Positions 40,931 through 52,145 are shown, counted from the stretch's first letter. The stretch is 64,000 bases of DNA from Salinivibrio socompensis S35 (GCF_000513715.1 NZ_AQOD01000063.1:14-64013), one strand, 5' to 3'. The notes: generated by a model from the sequence alone, not told the origin. Numbers and translations: made by a program.

Positions 40931-42537
40931 TTAAGGCAAATATTCGTAGCCTGGCAGTGTCAGGAAGTTAACCAGCTCATCACTGATCGTCAGCTTGGCC
41001 ATTAAGGTTGCGGCTTGACGATACCGCCCTTGGGCGAAACGCTCGGCGCCCAGCTCGTTTTCGAGAACACCCATTTCCTCTTCCAGATATTGCGTAAACA
41101 GATCCTTGGTCACTACCTTGCCATTGCTGAGCGGCTTTTGGTGCTTGATCCATTGCCAGATGGACGCACGAGAAATTTCTGCCGTTGCCGCATCCTCCAT
41201 CAAGCCATAAATCGGCACGCAACCATTGCCTGAAATCCAGGCCTCGATGTATTGAACCGCTACGCGAATATTGTGGCGCATACCGGCCTCAGTGCGCTCC
41301 CCTTCACAAGGTTCAAGCAAGTGGGTAGCGGTAATTGGTGCATCTTGCTCACGTGAAACCGCCAGTTGGTTAGGCTTATCGCCAAGCGCTTTATCGAAAA
41401 TGGCTTTCGCTGTATCCGCTAAGCCAGGGTGAGCGATCCAGGTCCCATCATGCCATTGTTGGCCTCAAGGGTTTTGTCCTTTTCGATTTTATCCAGCACC
41501 TGCTGGTTTTCAGTTGGGTCTTTACTCGGGATAAATGCCGCCATACCGCCCATGGCTAATGCACCGCGCTTGTGACACGTTCTCACTAACAGTCGTGAAT
41601 AAGCATTGAGAAAGGGCTTGTCCATGGTGACTACCTGACGGTCAGGTAACACCCGGTCAGGATGGTTACGTAGCGTTTTGATATAGCTGAAAATATAATC
41701 CCAGCGGCCACAGTTCAGTGCGACGATATGATCACGTAAGTGATATAAAATCTCATCCATCTCAAACACGGCCGGCAAAGTTTCGATCAATACGGTGGCT
41801 TTAATCGTGCCTCGGCTCAGCCCAAATTCATCTTCCGCAAATGAGAACACATCGCTCCACCAAGCGGCTTCTTGATAGGCCTGTAGCTTGGGCAAATAAA
41901 AGTACGGACCGGAACCTGTCTCAAGCAGCCGACGATAGTTATGGAAAAAATAGAGCGCGAAATCAAACAAAGCCCCAGGTAGCGGCTTACCTTTCCACAT
42001 CACATGTTTTTCTGTCAGATGAAGGCCCCGGACCCGACAGATAAGGCGCGCAGGATCCTCATTAAGCTGATAACGCTTTCCGGTTTCCGGTTGTTCATAG
42101 CTAATGGTGCCGTTAATGGCATCACGCAAGTTGCGCTGCCCGTCGACCACTTGTGGCCAAGCCGGCGCAAACGAGTCTTCAAAGTCCGCCATAAACACTT
42201 TCACATTCGCGTTAAGGGCATTGATCACCATTTTCCGATCCACCGGACCGGTGATTTCTAGCCGCCGATCTTGTAGGTCAGCGGGAATACCGCGAATGGT
42301 CCAGTCATCTTGGCGAATCGACTGTGTCTCAGGAAGGAAATCAAGCAGTTCTCCTGCATCGATGCGTTGCTGGCGCTGCTCGCGGGTGGCAAGAAGACCA
42401 GGCACGCGCTCCGCAAATCGATCAGCGAGGCTGGCTAGAAAACACAATACATCATCGGTTAGAATTTCTGCCTGCTCTGGGGTAACGGTCTCGTTAATCA
42501 CCAGTGATTCGCGTAAGGTTGAGCACGCTTCTGTCAT
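40931..42537 (-). CDS. aceB: AceB, malate synthase A (one apparent frameshift)
   Basis: AceB condenses glyoxylate with acetyl-CoA to malate. The N-terminal part has [16 protein letters not shown] and [12 protein letters not shown], and the C-terminal part [16 protein letters not shown] and the end [13 protein letters not shown] missing C near 41441 (GGCCATGATGG read as GGCATGATGG) splits it; repair gives GHDGTW. I start at ATG 42537 behind GGGAGG. Repaired length is about 535. Confidence 0.94.
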
Positions 42538-43032
42538 ATCGCCTCCCTGGCTTGTCATTTGTAATCCAATCACAACAAAATTTATTCAGGCGCATTGAGT
42601 CAACGTTAGATGCCCAACACCAGCCTTCGTCTTCAAGTTGGCTCAAACTCGGATAAAAATCAACCTAACGTTCAGTGGCAGAAACCCACAAATTCGCACT
42701 GATCCATTAAAAATCATAATCTTATATAATTTAGAGCATAAACTCGAATATGCTTTTTTGTATGAATTAATAGAATGATGCAACACTGCTACCAAGATCA
42801 TATTTTTGTCACCCTATTGTAACCAGTTACGTAATTAAATTACATAAAAAGGCATTAATAACCTCATACCAAAAATATTTTTTCTTTTAAATCATTATTT
42901 AAAACAAAATAACCAAAGTAGAATTTAGGCATGCTGCTTTTTTTCGTGATAATAATCCAACGTCGATACAGTCATATTTGAGACACAAAAACAGAATATA
43001 AAACTGCATACTCGCCACCAATACAGCATAGA
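42538..43032. other. Gene-free, AT-rich region upstream of aceB
   Basis: About 495 bases between oxyR and aceB hold no gene. The central part (42700-42930) is very AT-rich. It must contain the aceBA promoter and probably its regulatory sites, but I cannot assign any by eye. Confidence 0.5.
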
Positions 43033-43965
43033 TCACTCATTTTCAGTTAATATGTCTTTGACTGTTGGGGATAGCAGCCCTGCAACCAGATCGGCGAGCT
43101 TATTAAACGTCTCTAATCGGCTTGAAGAGGGCCGCCAGACCATACCGATATCACGATAAGCCGCTTTTCCTGGCGGCATTTCTAAATGCACATCTAAATT
43201 AGCAATCAAACCATGATCAATCGCCATTTGCGGGATGAAGGTCACTCCATTGCCGTTGGCAACCATCTGCACCAGGGTATGCAAGCTGGTTGCCATGAAT
43301 GGATTAATCTTCTGTGACGCCGTCATTTGGCAGGCAGATACTGCATGGTCGGTGAGGCAATGTTCACGCTCTAATAGAAAAACAGACTCATCAGGTAGGG
43401 ATTCATAATCGACGGGTAAAATTAGCTGTGCCGCCTGCTTGCGGCTCATTACCATTTTAAACGGATCGCGACCCACCACACGGCGCGTCATGGTGCCAAT
43501 ATCCATTGGTAGCGCGAGGATCAAGATGTCCATCTCGCCGTGCTTGAGCGCCGTGAGTAAATTGGCGGTGGTGTCCTCGCGCAGCAGTAAATCTAAATTG
43601 GGATAATGTTGATTCACTTGCTTGACCACATCACAGAGTAAAAAAGGCGCAATGGTCGGGATACAGCCTAACCGTACCTTACCATGCATCGGATCAGACT
43701 TAACTTGCGTCAACTCCATGAGATCTTGGCTACGAGCGAGAATTTCCCGGCTTCGGCGCACCACTTCTTCACCTATGCCGGTGAGTACCAAGGTTTTATT
43801 GTCACGCTCGATCAGTTGTGCACCAATCAGTTCTTCTAGATTTTGAATCCCCGCGCTCAGTGTCGACTGGCTGACAAAACACAGTTTCGCCGCCTCACCA
43901 AAGTGACGCGTTTCGGATAGGGTAACCAAGTAGTTTAGCTGCTTTAACGAGGGATATTTGTTCAT
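43033..43965 (-). CDS. oxyR: OxyR, LysR-family peroxide sensor
   Basis: OxyR senses H2O2 by a disulfide and activates antioxidant genes. The N-terminal HTH (FGEAAKLCFVSQSTLSAGIQ) is LysR-type. Two cysteines at 203 and 212 (EHCLTDHAVSAC) are nine residues apart, as C199 and C208 in E. coli OxyR. 310 residues. Divergent from a peroxiredoxin, its likely target. Confidence 0.93.
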   Translation of the reverse strand: MNKYPSLKQLNYLVTLSETRHFGEAAKLCFVSQSTLSAGIQNLEELIGAQLIERDNKTLVLTGIGEEVVRRSREILARSQDLMELTQVKSDPMHGKVRLGCIPTIAPFLLCDVVKQVNQHYPNLDLLLREDTTANLLTALKHGEMDILILALPMDIGTMTRRVVGRDPFKMVMSRKQAAQLILPVDYESLPDESVFLLEREHCLTDHAVSACQMTASQKINPFMATSLHTLVQMVANGNGVTFIPQMAIDHGLIANLDVHLEMPPGKAAYRDIGMVWRPSSSRLETFNKLADLVAGLLSPTVKDILTENE

Positions 43966-44107
43966 AACATCATATTTTAGGTAATCGTATTTTCCGATTA
44001 TAACAATCTATTAATTCCACTTTTTTCAATCTAACAAGTTAGCTATAGTTTGTCTCGCTTATATAGGAACCTGATAATCAGGACAACAATTAAATAGGAG
44101 CTGAGAT

Positions 44108-44710
44108 ATGGTACTCGTAGGTCGTCAAGCACCAGATTTTACTGCCGCTGCCGTACTAGGTAATGGCGAAATCGTTGATAACTTCAACCTGAAAGAGTTC
44201 ACCAAAGGCAAGAAAGCGGTTGTCTTTTTCTACCCACTCGACTTCACTTTTGTGTGCCCATCAGAGCTGATCGCGTTCGATAAGCGCCTGAGCGATTTCC
44301 AAGCTAAAGGCGTTGAGGTTATCGGTGTATCTATCGACTCTCAGTTCTCGCACAACGCATGGCGTAAGACGCCAGTGGAAGACGGCGGTATCGGCGCAGT
44401 GAAATACCCACTGGTTGGTGACGTTAAGCACGAAATTTGTAAAGCATACGACGTTGAGCACCCAGAAGCGGGCGTTGCGTTCCGTGGTTCGTTCCTTATC
44501 GACGAAGATGGCCTTGTTCGTCACCAAGTTGTTAACGATCTACCACTAGGCCGTAACATCGACGAGATGCTGCGTATGGTTGACGCATTGAACTTCCACC
44601 AGAAAAACGGTGAAGTATGCCCAGCACAGTGGGAAGAAGGTAAAGCCGGTATGGCTGAGTCACCAGAAGGTGTCGCTGCGTACCTTTCTGAGCACACTGA
44701 CGACCTGTAA
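44108..44710 (+). CDS. Typical 2-Cys peroxiredoxin (AhpC/Prx)
   Basis: The enzyme reduces H2O2 and organic peroxides. The peroxidatic Cys is C50 (DFTFVCPSE) and the resolving Cys is C171 (EVCPAQW). GGIG in the middle hints at the sensitive subtype. It is divergent from oxyR; the 142-bp gap must hold both promoters and OxyR sites. AGGAG precedes the start. Confidence 0.95.
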   Translation: MVLVGRQAPDFTAAAVLGNGEIVDNFNLKEFTKGKKAVVFFYPLDFTFVCPSELIAFDKRLSDFQAKGVEVIGVSIDSQFSHNAWRKTPVEDGGIGAVKYPLVGDVKHEICKAYDVEHPEAGVAFRGSFLIDEDGLVRHQVVNDLPLGRNIDEMLRMVDALNFHQKNGEVCPAQWEEGKAGMAESPEGVAAYLSEHTDDL

Positions 44711-44720
44711 ATAAGTTTAC

Positions 44721-44758
44721 GTGCCCCGCACTAAGCAATGTGCCCCGCACTGAGCAAT
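44721..44758 (+). repeat. Tandem 19-bp repeat after the peroxiredoxin gene
   Basis: GTGCCCCGCACTAAGCAAT is followed directly by a second copy with one change (TAAGC to TGAGC). It sits between the stop codon and the terminator. Two copies only; function is unknown. Confidence 0.85.
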
Positions 44759-44773
44759 GTAATAGTATAATGA

Positions 44774-44802
44774 GGCCCGGTTGAACCGGGCCCTTTTTTT
44801 TA
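44774..44802 (+). terminator. Rho-independent terminator of the peroxiredoxin gene
   Basis: GGCCCGG, loop TTGAA, CCGGGCC and eight T residues form a strong terminator. Confidence 0.92.
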
Positions 44803-44926
44803 TTTCCCGTTTATTCCTAACGCTTTCACGCCACCAACCTTTCTTTGCTTCTCACATCTTGCTTCATCTGTTCATGACGGCAGTCCTACTCACGGTTATG
44901 CTAGATCGATTGAACAAGGAGCACCC

Positions 44927-45684
44927 ATGACCATCATCGTCGAAGTATGTATTGATAGTATCCAGTCCTTATCGATTGCCCAACAAGCAGGCGCAGACCG
45001 TATCGAGCTTTGTGCTTCACTAAAACTCGGGGGACTCACACCCAGCAAGGGAACCTTGTATCAGGCCATGCAGCAAGCTCGCGTGCCCGTTTACGCCATC
45101 ATACGCCCGCGAGAGGGAGACTTTGTTTATACCTCTGATGAAGCAGAAGTGATGCTCAGAGACATTGCGGCTGCCCGCCAGGCTGGCTGTCAGGGGGTGG
45201 TAATAGGTGCCTTACGCCAGATGGTGCCTTAGACTTGACGTTACTCGATGCAATGTTGACCGAAGCCCGTGGAATGGGGATGACGTTTCATCGCGCGTTT
45301 GATCATTGCACAGAGCCAATGGCAGCGTTAGACGCCCTTGTCGCGCGACCCGCGGTTGAACGTATTCTTACCTCAGGCGGCGCTCCCCATGCCATGCAAG
45401 GCAAAGCGCAATTAAAAACCTGGGTCGATTATCTCCGCCACACCTCGCTTCGTATCATGCCGGGGGCAGGGATCACGCCCGATAATGCCGCAGAAATCAT
45501 CGCTCATACCGGTGCACGTGATATCCATCTTTCTGCACGCACAACAAAAGCAAGCTCATCACATACTCAAGCGGTTACGACCATGGGTGAGAAAGACGAA
45601 TCCGGTTACCCTATCACTGATCCCGTTCAAGTCAGAGCGGTGAAGCAGGCTGTGTCTCGGTTTAATCAATATGAAATCCGCTAG
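44927..45684 (+). CDS. cutC: CutC family protein (one apparent frameshift)
   Basis: CutC proteins are TIM-barrel proteins once linked to copper tolerance; the true role is unclear. Conserved segments are ADRIELCASLKLGGLTPS, PVYAIIRPREGDF, GMTFHRAFDH, RILTSGGA and IMPGAGITPDNA. One missing A near 45218 (GCCTTAACG read as GCCTTACG) splits it; repair gives GALTPDGALDL. Repaired length is about 252. Confidence 0.92.
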
Positions 45685-45813
45685 CCGCTCTCATCATACT
45701 GTGATTGATCGAGCCTTTTTGCAGCGCTGCATTGATCGTGGAGGAAAGGACATTGCATCTCATCGTTGAGTTTTCTAACGTAAAATGGTGACCATCGCAA
45801 AAGGAGTGCCGCT

Positions 45814-46626
45814 TTGTCAGATAAAAAGTCCCCTAAAATCAGCAAAAAACACTACGAAAAGAAATTGATCAAGCTGCAAACTGAGCTGGTCAAATTGCAA
45901 GAATGGGTGAAGCACGAACAATTAAAAGTCGTGGTGATCTTTGAAGGGCGAGATGCTGCAGGTAAAGGTGGGGTGATAAAGCGGATCACCGAAAAACTCA
46001 ATCCACGGGTGTGTCGTGTGGTTGCACTGGATAAACCCACGGAACGCGAGCGCACTCAGTGGTATTTTCAACGCTATATCGAGCACCTACCTGCAGGCGG
46101 AGAAATGGTTTTATTCGACCGCAGTTGGTACAACCGCGCCGGCGTAGAGCGCGTCATGGGTTTTTGTAGCGATGAAGAATATGAAGAGTTTTTCCGCACT
46201 TGCCCTGAATTTGAGCGCATGCTGATCCGATCGGGGATTATTTTGCTCAAATACTGGTTTTCCGTCTCCGACGAAGAACAAGAGAAGCGTTTTGCCGAGC
46301 GGATAAATACGCCAATAAAACGTTGGAAGTTTAGCCCCATGGATTTAGAGTCCCGCAATCGCTGGGTGCAATACAGCGAGGCCAAAGATCGCATGTTTGC
46401 TCATACAGACACCAAGGAGAGCCCATGGTGGGTGGTGGAAGCCGACAATAAAAAGCATGCGCGACTCAACTGTATCGCGCACCTTCTCTCTCAGATCCCC
46501 TATAAAGAGATTGATTACCCCGACGTTATCCTTCCCGAGATCAACAAAGAGGGATATGTGCGCATGCCTCTCCATGACCAAAGCTTTGTCCCTGATAAGG
46601 TCAGTGAGTGGATCGATAACGACTAA
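45814..46626 (+). CDS. ppk2: PPK2-family polyphosphate kinase
   Basis: PPK2 enzymes phosphorylate nucleotides with polyphosphate. Walker A is FEGRDAAGKGGVIKR and Walker B/lid segments are MVLFDRSWYNRAGVERVMG and FERMLIRSG. The single-domain form of 270 residues suggests class I. The start is a TTG behind AAGGAG. It is convergent with phoU, and its terminator lies in the phoU coding end. Confidence 0.94.
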   Translation: MSDKKSPKISKKHYEKKLIKLQTELVKLQEWVKHEQLKVVVIFEGRDAAGKGGVIKRITEKLNPRVCRVVALDKPTERERTQWYFQRYIEHLPAGGEMVLFDRSWYNRAGVERVMGFCSDEEYEEFFRTCPEFERMLIRSGIILLKYWFSVSDEEQEKRFAERINTPIKRWKFSPMDLESRNRWVQYSEAKDRMFAHTDTKESPWWVVEADNKKHARLNCIAHLLSQIPYKEIDYPDVILPEINKEGYVRMPLHDQSFVPDKVSEWIDND

Positions 46627-46630
46627 ACGC

Positions 46631-47338
46631 CTATTTGAGGAGCTTTTCTAGCTCCTCTTTTTGAATATGGCGAACATCTTTCCCTTTCACAAAATAGATG
46701 ATGTATTCACAAATATTCTGGCAGCGATCTCCCACGCGCTCGATCGCGCGTGCTGACCACATCACTTTTAGCACATTAGGGATAGAACGGGGATCTTCCA
46801 TCATATACGTCATCAGCTGACGCAAGATCCCCTCATACTCACGATCGAGAGAGTCATCCTTCCGGTAAACCTTCATGGCTGCATCAATATCCATCCGCGC
46901 AAAAGCATCCAGTACATCATGTAGCATTTTGGCGGCACGCTGACCCAATGCCTCTAGGGACACCAAAAAGGGTTGCTGGGAATGACTGGCGTTATCCAAT
47001 GCCATTTTAGCGATGCTATCGGCGACATCACCAATACGTTCCAGATCCGTGATGGTTTTGATGATCGCCATCACTAGACGTAGATCGCTGGCCGTTGGCT
47101 GACGCTTGGCGATAATTCGCGTGCACGCTTCGTCGATGGCCACTTCCATGCCATTCACCTTGTGATCTTCACGAATAACATGGCGCGCCAGCTCTTCATC
47201 TTGATTGTGCATGGCACGAAGTGCATCAGTGAGTTGGCGCTCCACCAGCCCTCCCATCGCAAGTACATGGGTACGAATCGCTTCTAATTCAGCATTAAAT
47301 TGGCCAGAAATATGGCGGCTAATATTGTAATTATCCAA
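46631..47338 (-). CDS. phoU: PhoU, phosphate signalling regulator
   Basis: PhoU connects the Pst transporter to PhoR and keeps the Pho regulon off when phosphate is ample. The two three-helix repeats carry [12 protein letters not shown] and [14 protein letters not shown], the metal-binding E-x3-D motifs. I start at TTG 47338 ([14 protein letters not shown]) behind AAGGAG, ten bases after the pstB stop; a longer frame is not conserved. Confidence 0.95.
   Translation of the reverse strand: MDNYNISRHISGQFNAELEAIRTHVLAMGGLVERQLTDALRAMHNQDEELARHVIREDHKVNGMEVAIDEACTRIIAKRQPTASDLRLVMAIIKTITDLERIGDVADSIAKMALDNASHSQQPFLVSLEALGQRAAKMLHDVLDAFARMDIDAAMKVYRKDDSLDREYEGILRQLMTYMMEDPRSIPNVLKVMWSARAIERVGDRCQNICEYIIYFVKGKDVRHIQKEELEKLLK
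46637..46663 (+). terminator. ppk2 terminator inside the phoU 3' coding end
   Basis: GAGGAGC, loop TTTTCTA, GCTCCTC and TTTTT form a good terminator 11 bases past the ppk2 stop. The same bases encode EELEKLL of PhoU on the other strand. Confidence 0.85.
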
Positions 47339-47348
47339 GGCCTGCTCC

Positions 47349-48168
47349 TTATCCGTAGCGACCGGTGATGTAATCTTCTGTCTGTTTGTTTTTTGGCGTC
47401 GTAAACAAGGTATCGGTATCGGCATACTCCACCAAGCGGCCCATATTAATAAAGGCGGTTTGATCGGAGACACGCGCCGCCTGCTGCATATTATGGGTAA
47501 CAATCACCACTGTGTATTGCGTTTTCAGATCATTGATCAACTCTTCAATCGTCAACGTCGAGATCGGATCCAGCGCCGAGGAGGGTTCATCCAGTAATAA
47601 CACTTCTGGTTCAATTGCGATCGCACGGGCAATCACAAGGCGCTGCTGCTGCCCACTTGAAAGACCGAATGCGTTATCGTTAAGACGATCTTTTACCTCA
47701 TCCCACAGAGCCGCCCCCCGCAGCGAACGCTCCATTGCATCGTCTAGGGTTCGGGGGATCATTAATCCCTTGCAGTCGTAAACCAAAGACAACATTTTCA
47801 TACACGGATTTAGGAAACGGGTTAGGACGCTGAAATACCATGCCGACCTGGCGGCGTAACGCCGGCACATCAACCTCGCGGTGGTAGATATTTTGTCCAT
47901 GTAAGGTGACTTCACCACGCACGCGACATCCATCCACTAAATCATTCATACGATTAATGCAACGCAGCAAGGTCGACTTTCCACATCCAGACGGGCCGAT
48001 AAACGCCGTGACCTTGCCTTTCGGGATGCGCATACTGATGTCAAACAGTGCTTGCGTCGCTCCGTAATAAAGGTTCAGATCCCGAATAGATAACGCGGTT
48101 TGCTCGTTCGGCAAATTTCCCAAATCTAAGCGAGGCGTTATCCCTATAGGCGGTGTTATCGAAAACAT
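47349..48168 (-). CDS. pstB: PstB, phosphate ABC transporter ATPase (one apparent frameshift)
   Basis: PstB powers high-affinity phosphate import. Walker [10 protein letters not shown], signature LSSGQQQRL and Walker [14 protein letters not shown] are present, in two frames. One extra C near 47755 (GATCCCC with four C's read as five) splits the gene; repair gives [18 protein letters not shown]. It lies between pstA and phoU. Confidence 0.95.
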
Positions 48169-48186
48169 CGAGCAGGATCCTTATCG

Positions 48187-49845
48187 TTACAGTTCCAATG
48201 CGCGATATTTTTCACGCAAATAATGACGGATACCGATCGCGGACAAGTTCAGTGCCACGATCACAGACACGAGTAAAAACGACGTAGCATACACTAGGGG
48301 TCGCGCGGTCTCGATGTGTGCGCTTTGAAAGCCCACATCATAAATATGGTAGCCTAGATGCATAAACTTCCGCTCTAAGTGTAAGAAAGGAAAGTGACCA
48401 TCGACAGGCAGCGAAGGCGCGACTTTCACCACGCCAACCAGCATTAAGGGCGCCACTTCACCAGCGGCACGTGCAACCGCTAAAATTAACCCTGTCATCA
48501 TCGCCGGGCTTGCCATCGGCAACACCACCCGCCAGAGCATTTCAGATTGGGTCGCGCCCAACGCAAACGCCCCATGACGCACGCTCGTAGGAATGCGCGC
48601 CAGCCCTTCTTCGGTTGAAACAATCACGACCGGCAAGGTTAAGATCGCTAACGTTAACGCCGACCAAAGAATGCCGGGCGTACCAAACACGGGAGTCGGT
48701 TGAGCCGCTTGGTAAAATATATCGTCGATGGTGCCACCAATGAAATAGACAAAAAAGCCTAAACCAAACACACCATAAACAATGGATGGCACCCCAGCGA
48801 GGTTGACAACCGCAATCCGAATCAACCGAGTGAACGCCGTTTTGGGCGCATACTCATGAAGATAAATCGCAGCTACAACCCCCAAAGGCGTCACAATCAC
48901 CGCCATTAATAAAACCAGAAAAACCGTGCCAAAAATCGCAGGGAAAACACCGCCTTCCGCATTACTGTCACGCGGTGATTCAGACAAGAAAGCCGCGACT
49001 TGATGCCCCCAAAATGTCAGCTTATCCACCTCGCTCATCGCATTGGGATACCAAACATTAAGCACATTCTCGAGCGGCAGTGCGACCTCATCGCCGTGGC
49101 TATCTTTAACCACGAGTTGGCCCGTTTTTTGTTTATCCCTTAACTGTGCGAGCTTTTTCTCCAGTTGTTGATACTGAGCCAGCAACTGCGTGCGGCGGGC
49201 TGTCATCTGCGACTGGGCGTGTTTGTCCAATTCGCCCTCAAGCTCGAGGGACTTTTTTTCTAATCGCAGCTGTTCGAGCTGATAATTCACCCCCGCCAGA
49301 TGAACTTGCTCAATTTTATTGATCACATCACGACGGGCAGCCAAATCCGCCAGTTGTTGACGAAGCGTAGAAATCACTAAGCCATGGCGTATGCCGTTTT
49401 GATCAATATACGCTTTGGGCTTGCCATAAAAGACCCCATTATCATGACGCTCAATCATCGCCATTTCTATCGGCGTATGTTGACTTTTTATCTGAAACTC
49501 GAGTAACTGACGAAAGTCGAGACCTTCTCGTTCACGGTTTCCAATTTTCACCACCAAACGCTGATAAGTCGGTTGGCGGTATGTTGGCAAGCTAACACCG
49601 GCGTCAATCAACTGAGTGGCATCAACCTCATCCGCGCGGTAAACCTGTCCAACCACGGTTTCTGGGCCCTGTTCGGTCTGCAATTCAAAACTGGTCACCG
49701 GCATGGGCCAGAAATACCCCAAGCCACGAACGCCGAGTAAGAGCAATACCCCGAGAATCGCAATAAGACTGACGCTCACCATTCCCGCTGTCATCCAGAC
49801 CCAAGGTGTGCCAGATTTTATCCATGGACGCATACGCACTCTCAT
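48187..49845 (-). CDS. pstA: PstA, long-form phosphate ABC permease
   Basis: The C-terminal ~270 residues are the PstA permease with the EAA-type loop TSVRHGAFALGATQSEM. The N-terminal half has one membrane helix (about 18-40) and a large insert of about 250 residues with a likely coiled coil (LEQLRLEKKSLELEGELDKH and on). At 552 residues it is nearly twice E. coli PstA (296); such long forms occur in Vibrionaceae and Shewanella. The insert's role is unknown. Confidence 0.93.
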   Translation of the reverse strand: MRVRMRPWIKSGTPWVWMTAGMVSVSLIAILGVLLLLGVRGLGYFWPMPVTSFELQTEQGPETVVGQVYRADEVDATQLIDAGVSLPTYRQPTYQRLVVKIGNREREGLDFRQLLEFQIKSQHTPIEMAMIERHDNGVFYGKPKAYIDQNGIRHGLVISTLRQQLADLAARRDVINKIEQVHLAGVNYQLEQLRLEKKSLELEGELDKHAQSQMTARRTQLLAQYQQLEKKLAQLRDKQKTGQLVVKDSHGDEVALPLENVLNVWYPNAMSEVDKLTFWGHQVAAFLSESPRDSNAEGGVFPAIFGTVFLVLLMAVIVTPLGVVAAIYLHEYAPKTAFTRLIRIAVVNLAGVPSIVYGVFGLGFFVYFIGGTIDDIFYQAAQPTPVFGTPGILWSALTLAILTLPVVIVSTEEGLARIPTSVRHGAFALGATQSEMLWRVVLPMASPAMMTGLILAVARAAGEVAPLMLVGVVKVAPSLPVDGHFPFLHLERKFMHLGYHIYDVGFQSAHIETARPLVYATSFLLVSVIVALNLSAIGIRHYLREKYRALEL

Positions 49846-49850
49846 CTCAA

Positions 49851-52081
49851 TTAAAGGTGACTGTATTTGTCGCGTAAGCGCTGACGGACAAGCTCAGCCA
49901 ACGTATTAAAGACAAAGGTGAAAACAAACAGAATAAAGGCGGTTAAAAACAACACGCGATAGTGTGAACTTCCCACTTCGGACTCCGGCATCTCCACCGC
50001 GATATTGGCCGACAAGGTCCGAAGCCCTTCTAGCAAATTCCAATCCATGATCGGTGTATTCCCTGTCGCCATCAACACAATCATGGTTTCACCCACCGCA
50101 CGGCCTAATCCCATCATCACCGCAGAGAAGATTCCTGGGCTGGCAGTGAGCAACACAACTCGCATCAGTGTTTGCCAATGGGTTGCACCCAGTGCTAACG
50201 CGCCTTGCTTTAAATGCGGCGGAACAGAAAATATCGCATCTTCAGCAATAGAGAATATGGTGGGAACCACCGCAAAGCCCATCGCAAGTCCAACCACTAA
50301 GGCATTACGTTGGTCATAACCAATACCAAGCTCGTGTGTAATGAATTGGCGCGCATCCCCCCCGAGCCAAATCTGCTCAATCCCAGGCCCCAGAGACACG
50401 GCTATCATGCCAACCAATAGTAGAGCTGGAATGATCACCAGTATTTGGGCGTTGTCCGGCAAACGACGGCGAGCATATCGGGGGATCATACGCCAACAGA
50501 CACTCAATCCAAGCAACACCAACGGCATCAGGACCATCAACAGAAAGACACTGGCAATATGTGCTTCAACCCAAGGGGCAAGCCATAAGCCCGCTAAAAA
50601 GCCAATGATCACCGTAGGCAATGCTTCAATCGTCTCAACCGTCGGCTTTACCCATCGTCTCAACCCTGATGACATAAAGTAAGCTGTATAAATAGCAGCG
50701 CCAATGGCCATCGGAACCGCAAACAGTAAGGCAACGACCGCTACTTTTAATGTGCCAAATATCACCGGTACCACACTCAGCTTGGCTTCAGCGCTATCGT
50801 CAGCCGACGTCGACTGCCACACATATTGAGGTGACGAATAGCCTTCGTACCATACTTTTTGCCATAAAGAATGGATGCTGACTTCTGGATGAGGGTTATC
50901 CACGGCTAACCACTGCCACTGGTGTTGTGTTACCGCTATCAAGGCGTTAGCGCGAGGGGCAAACGCCAACACGTCTGGGACCGACGTAAATCGCCTATCA
51001 AAATGTCGCTGTTTTTCACTGGTGACGTGAATCAGGCTCAGTTGCCCGGTATTATCCACGGTGGCAAGGCTTTTACGGTGTAGCTCTGGCGCCATTATTT
51101 TTGCCCCTGTACCGGGCGAAACGTTCGCACCTTGGTCAATGACGGCTCACCACTTTTGATGACATCAAACCATTGCGTCAAATCGCCATTTTGATGTTGC
51201 AACATTAATGAGCGTCCACCCGCCAGTAGCCTCATGGTAATCACCGGGCTCGCGTTCACATTGCTCAGGTTCAGACGCTCGCGTTTGACTGACTCCTCAT
51301 TAGTTAACTGCCAAACCGATAAAATATGATGCTGACGTACGAATAAACGTTGTCCATCTGCCGATAGCGCCAACTCACTGACTGGCGCATTCAAAGGCAA
51401 TGATGCTCGATGACGTCCCCGATAAATCACCAATTGATTGTCAGCGGTCGCAGCAACCAACACCGGCGCTGTCGGCTGACCATGCAAGCTATCTGGTATC
51501 GCAAGCGCGAGCTTATCGAGAGATTGCCCTTCCGGATCCATCGTCACTGATCCACCAAACGCGCTCATCGGTGATAACTGCGGAATTACCGTATGACTGT
51601 CTTGATAGTGATTGCGAAAACTCAACTGCCAGACATCAATCTGACCGGGGACACGCTCGACCGCAACAACAGGCGCTGTCCCTTGAGCCCAGCTCATAGC
51701 CGGACGACTGATGCTCGATAGTGAACGTTGCAAGACAGTTTTAGCCTGCGCGGATAGCGCCGCTTCCTTGGGTGCAGAAGATTGACTGGGACGACGGGCA
51801 ACCGTTAATACCCCTGTCTCATCTAAACCATAAACGAGTTGATTGCGATTATCGGTGCCGATAAAACGGGGAGTTCCAGGCGATGAGATAGAAAAGCGTT
51901 CACTGACGGTCACACTGGCTTGATAAAAAAGGGGAATCACTACGGTTAAAAGATAAAAGAACAGCAGCAACAAGGTCACGAATACCATCACACCACCAAG
52001 ACGCACGGTTTGACGCGTCAGTTTATCTTTTAAACGTCGCGTGCGTTTGGTGTCGGTCAGTGATGGGGAAGAGTGGGTCAT
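49851..52081 (-). CDS. pstC: PstC, long-form phosphate ABC permease (one apparent frameshift)
   Basis: The C-terminal ~300 residues are a PstC permease (ETIEALPTVIIGFLAGLWLA; HLKQGALALGATHWQ). The N-terminal ~410 residues hold one membrane helix (about 29-50) and a beta-rich, propeller-like soluble domain. The frame breaks near 51108: CAAAAATAATG probably lacks one A; with six, the frame continues QGQKIMAPELHRKSL. Repaired length is about 743, as for Vibrio PstC. Alternatively two coupled genes overlapping at TAATG; I favour one gene. Confidence 0.88.
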
Positions 52082-52111
52082 TGGTGCCTCTTGTTTTTAA
52101 TCAAGCCCTTG

Positions 52112-52145
52112 ATTGTATTTCATTACAATGACAACTTTGTGACAG
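52112..52145 (-). promoter_or_regulatory. Pho box and promoter of pstC
   Basis: CTGTCACAAAGTTGTCAT (52145-52128, minus strand) has two TGTCA-type repeats 11 bases apart. It is followed after exactly 10 bases by a TACAAT -10 box (52117-52112). This is the canonical PhoB-activated promoter layout. Confidence 0.88.

Noticed and set aside
51095-51108. PstC as two separate coupled genes overlapping at TAATG
   Set aside because: The second part lacks the N-terminal membrane helix, and adding one A gives a normal long-form PstC; kept only as an alternative.
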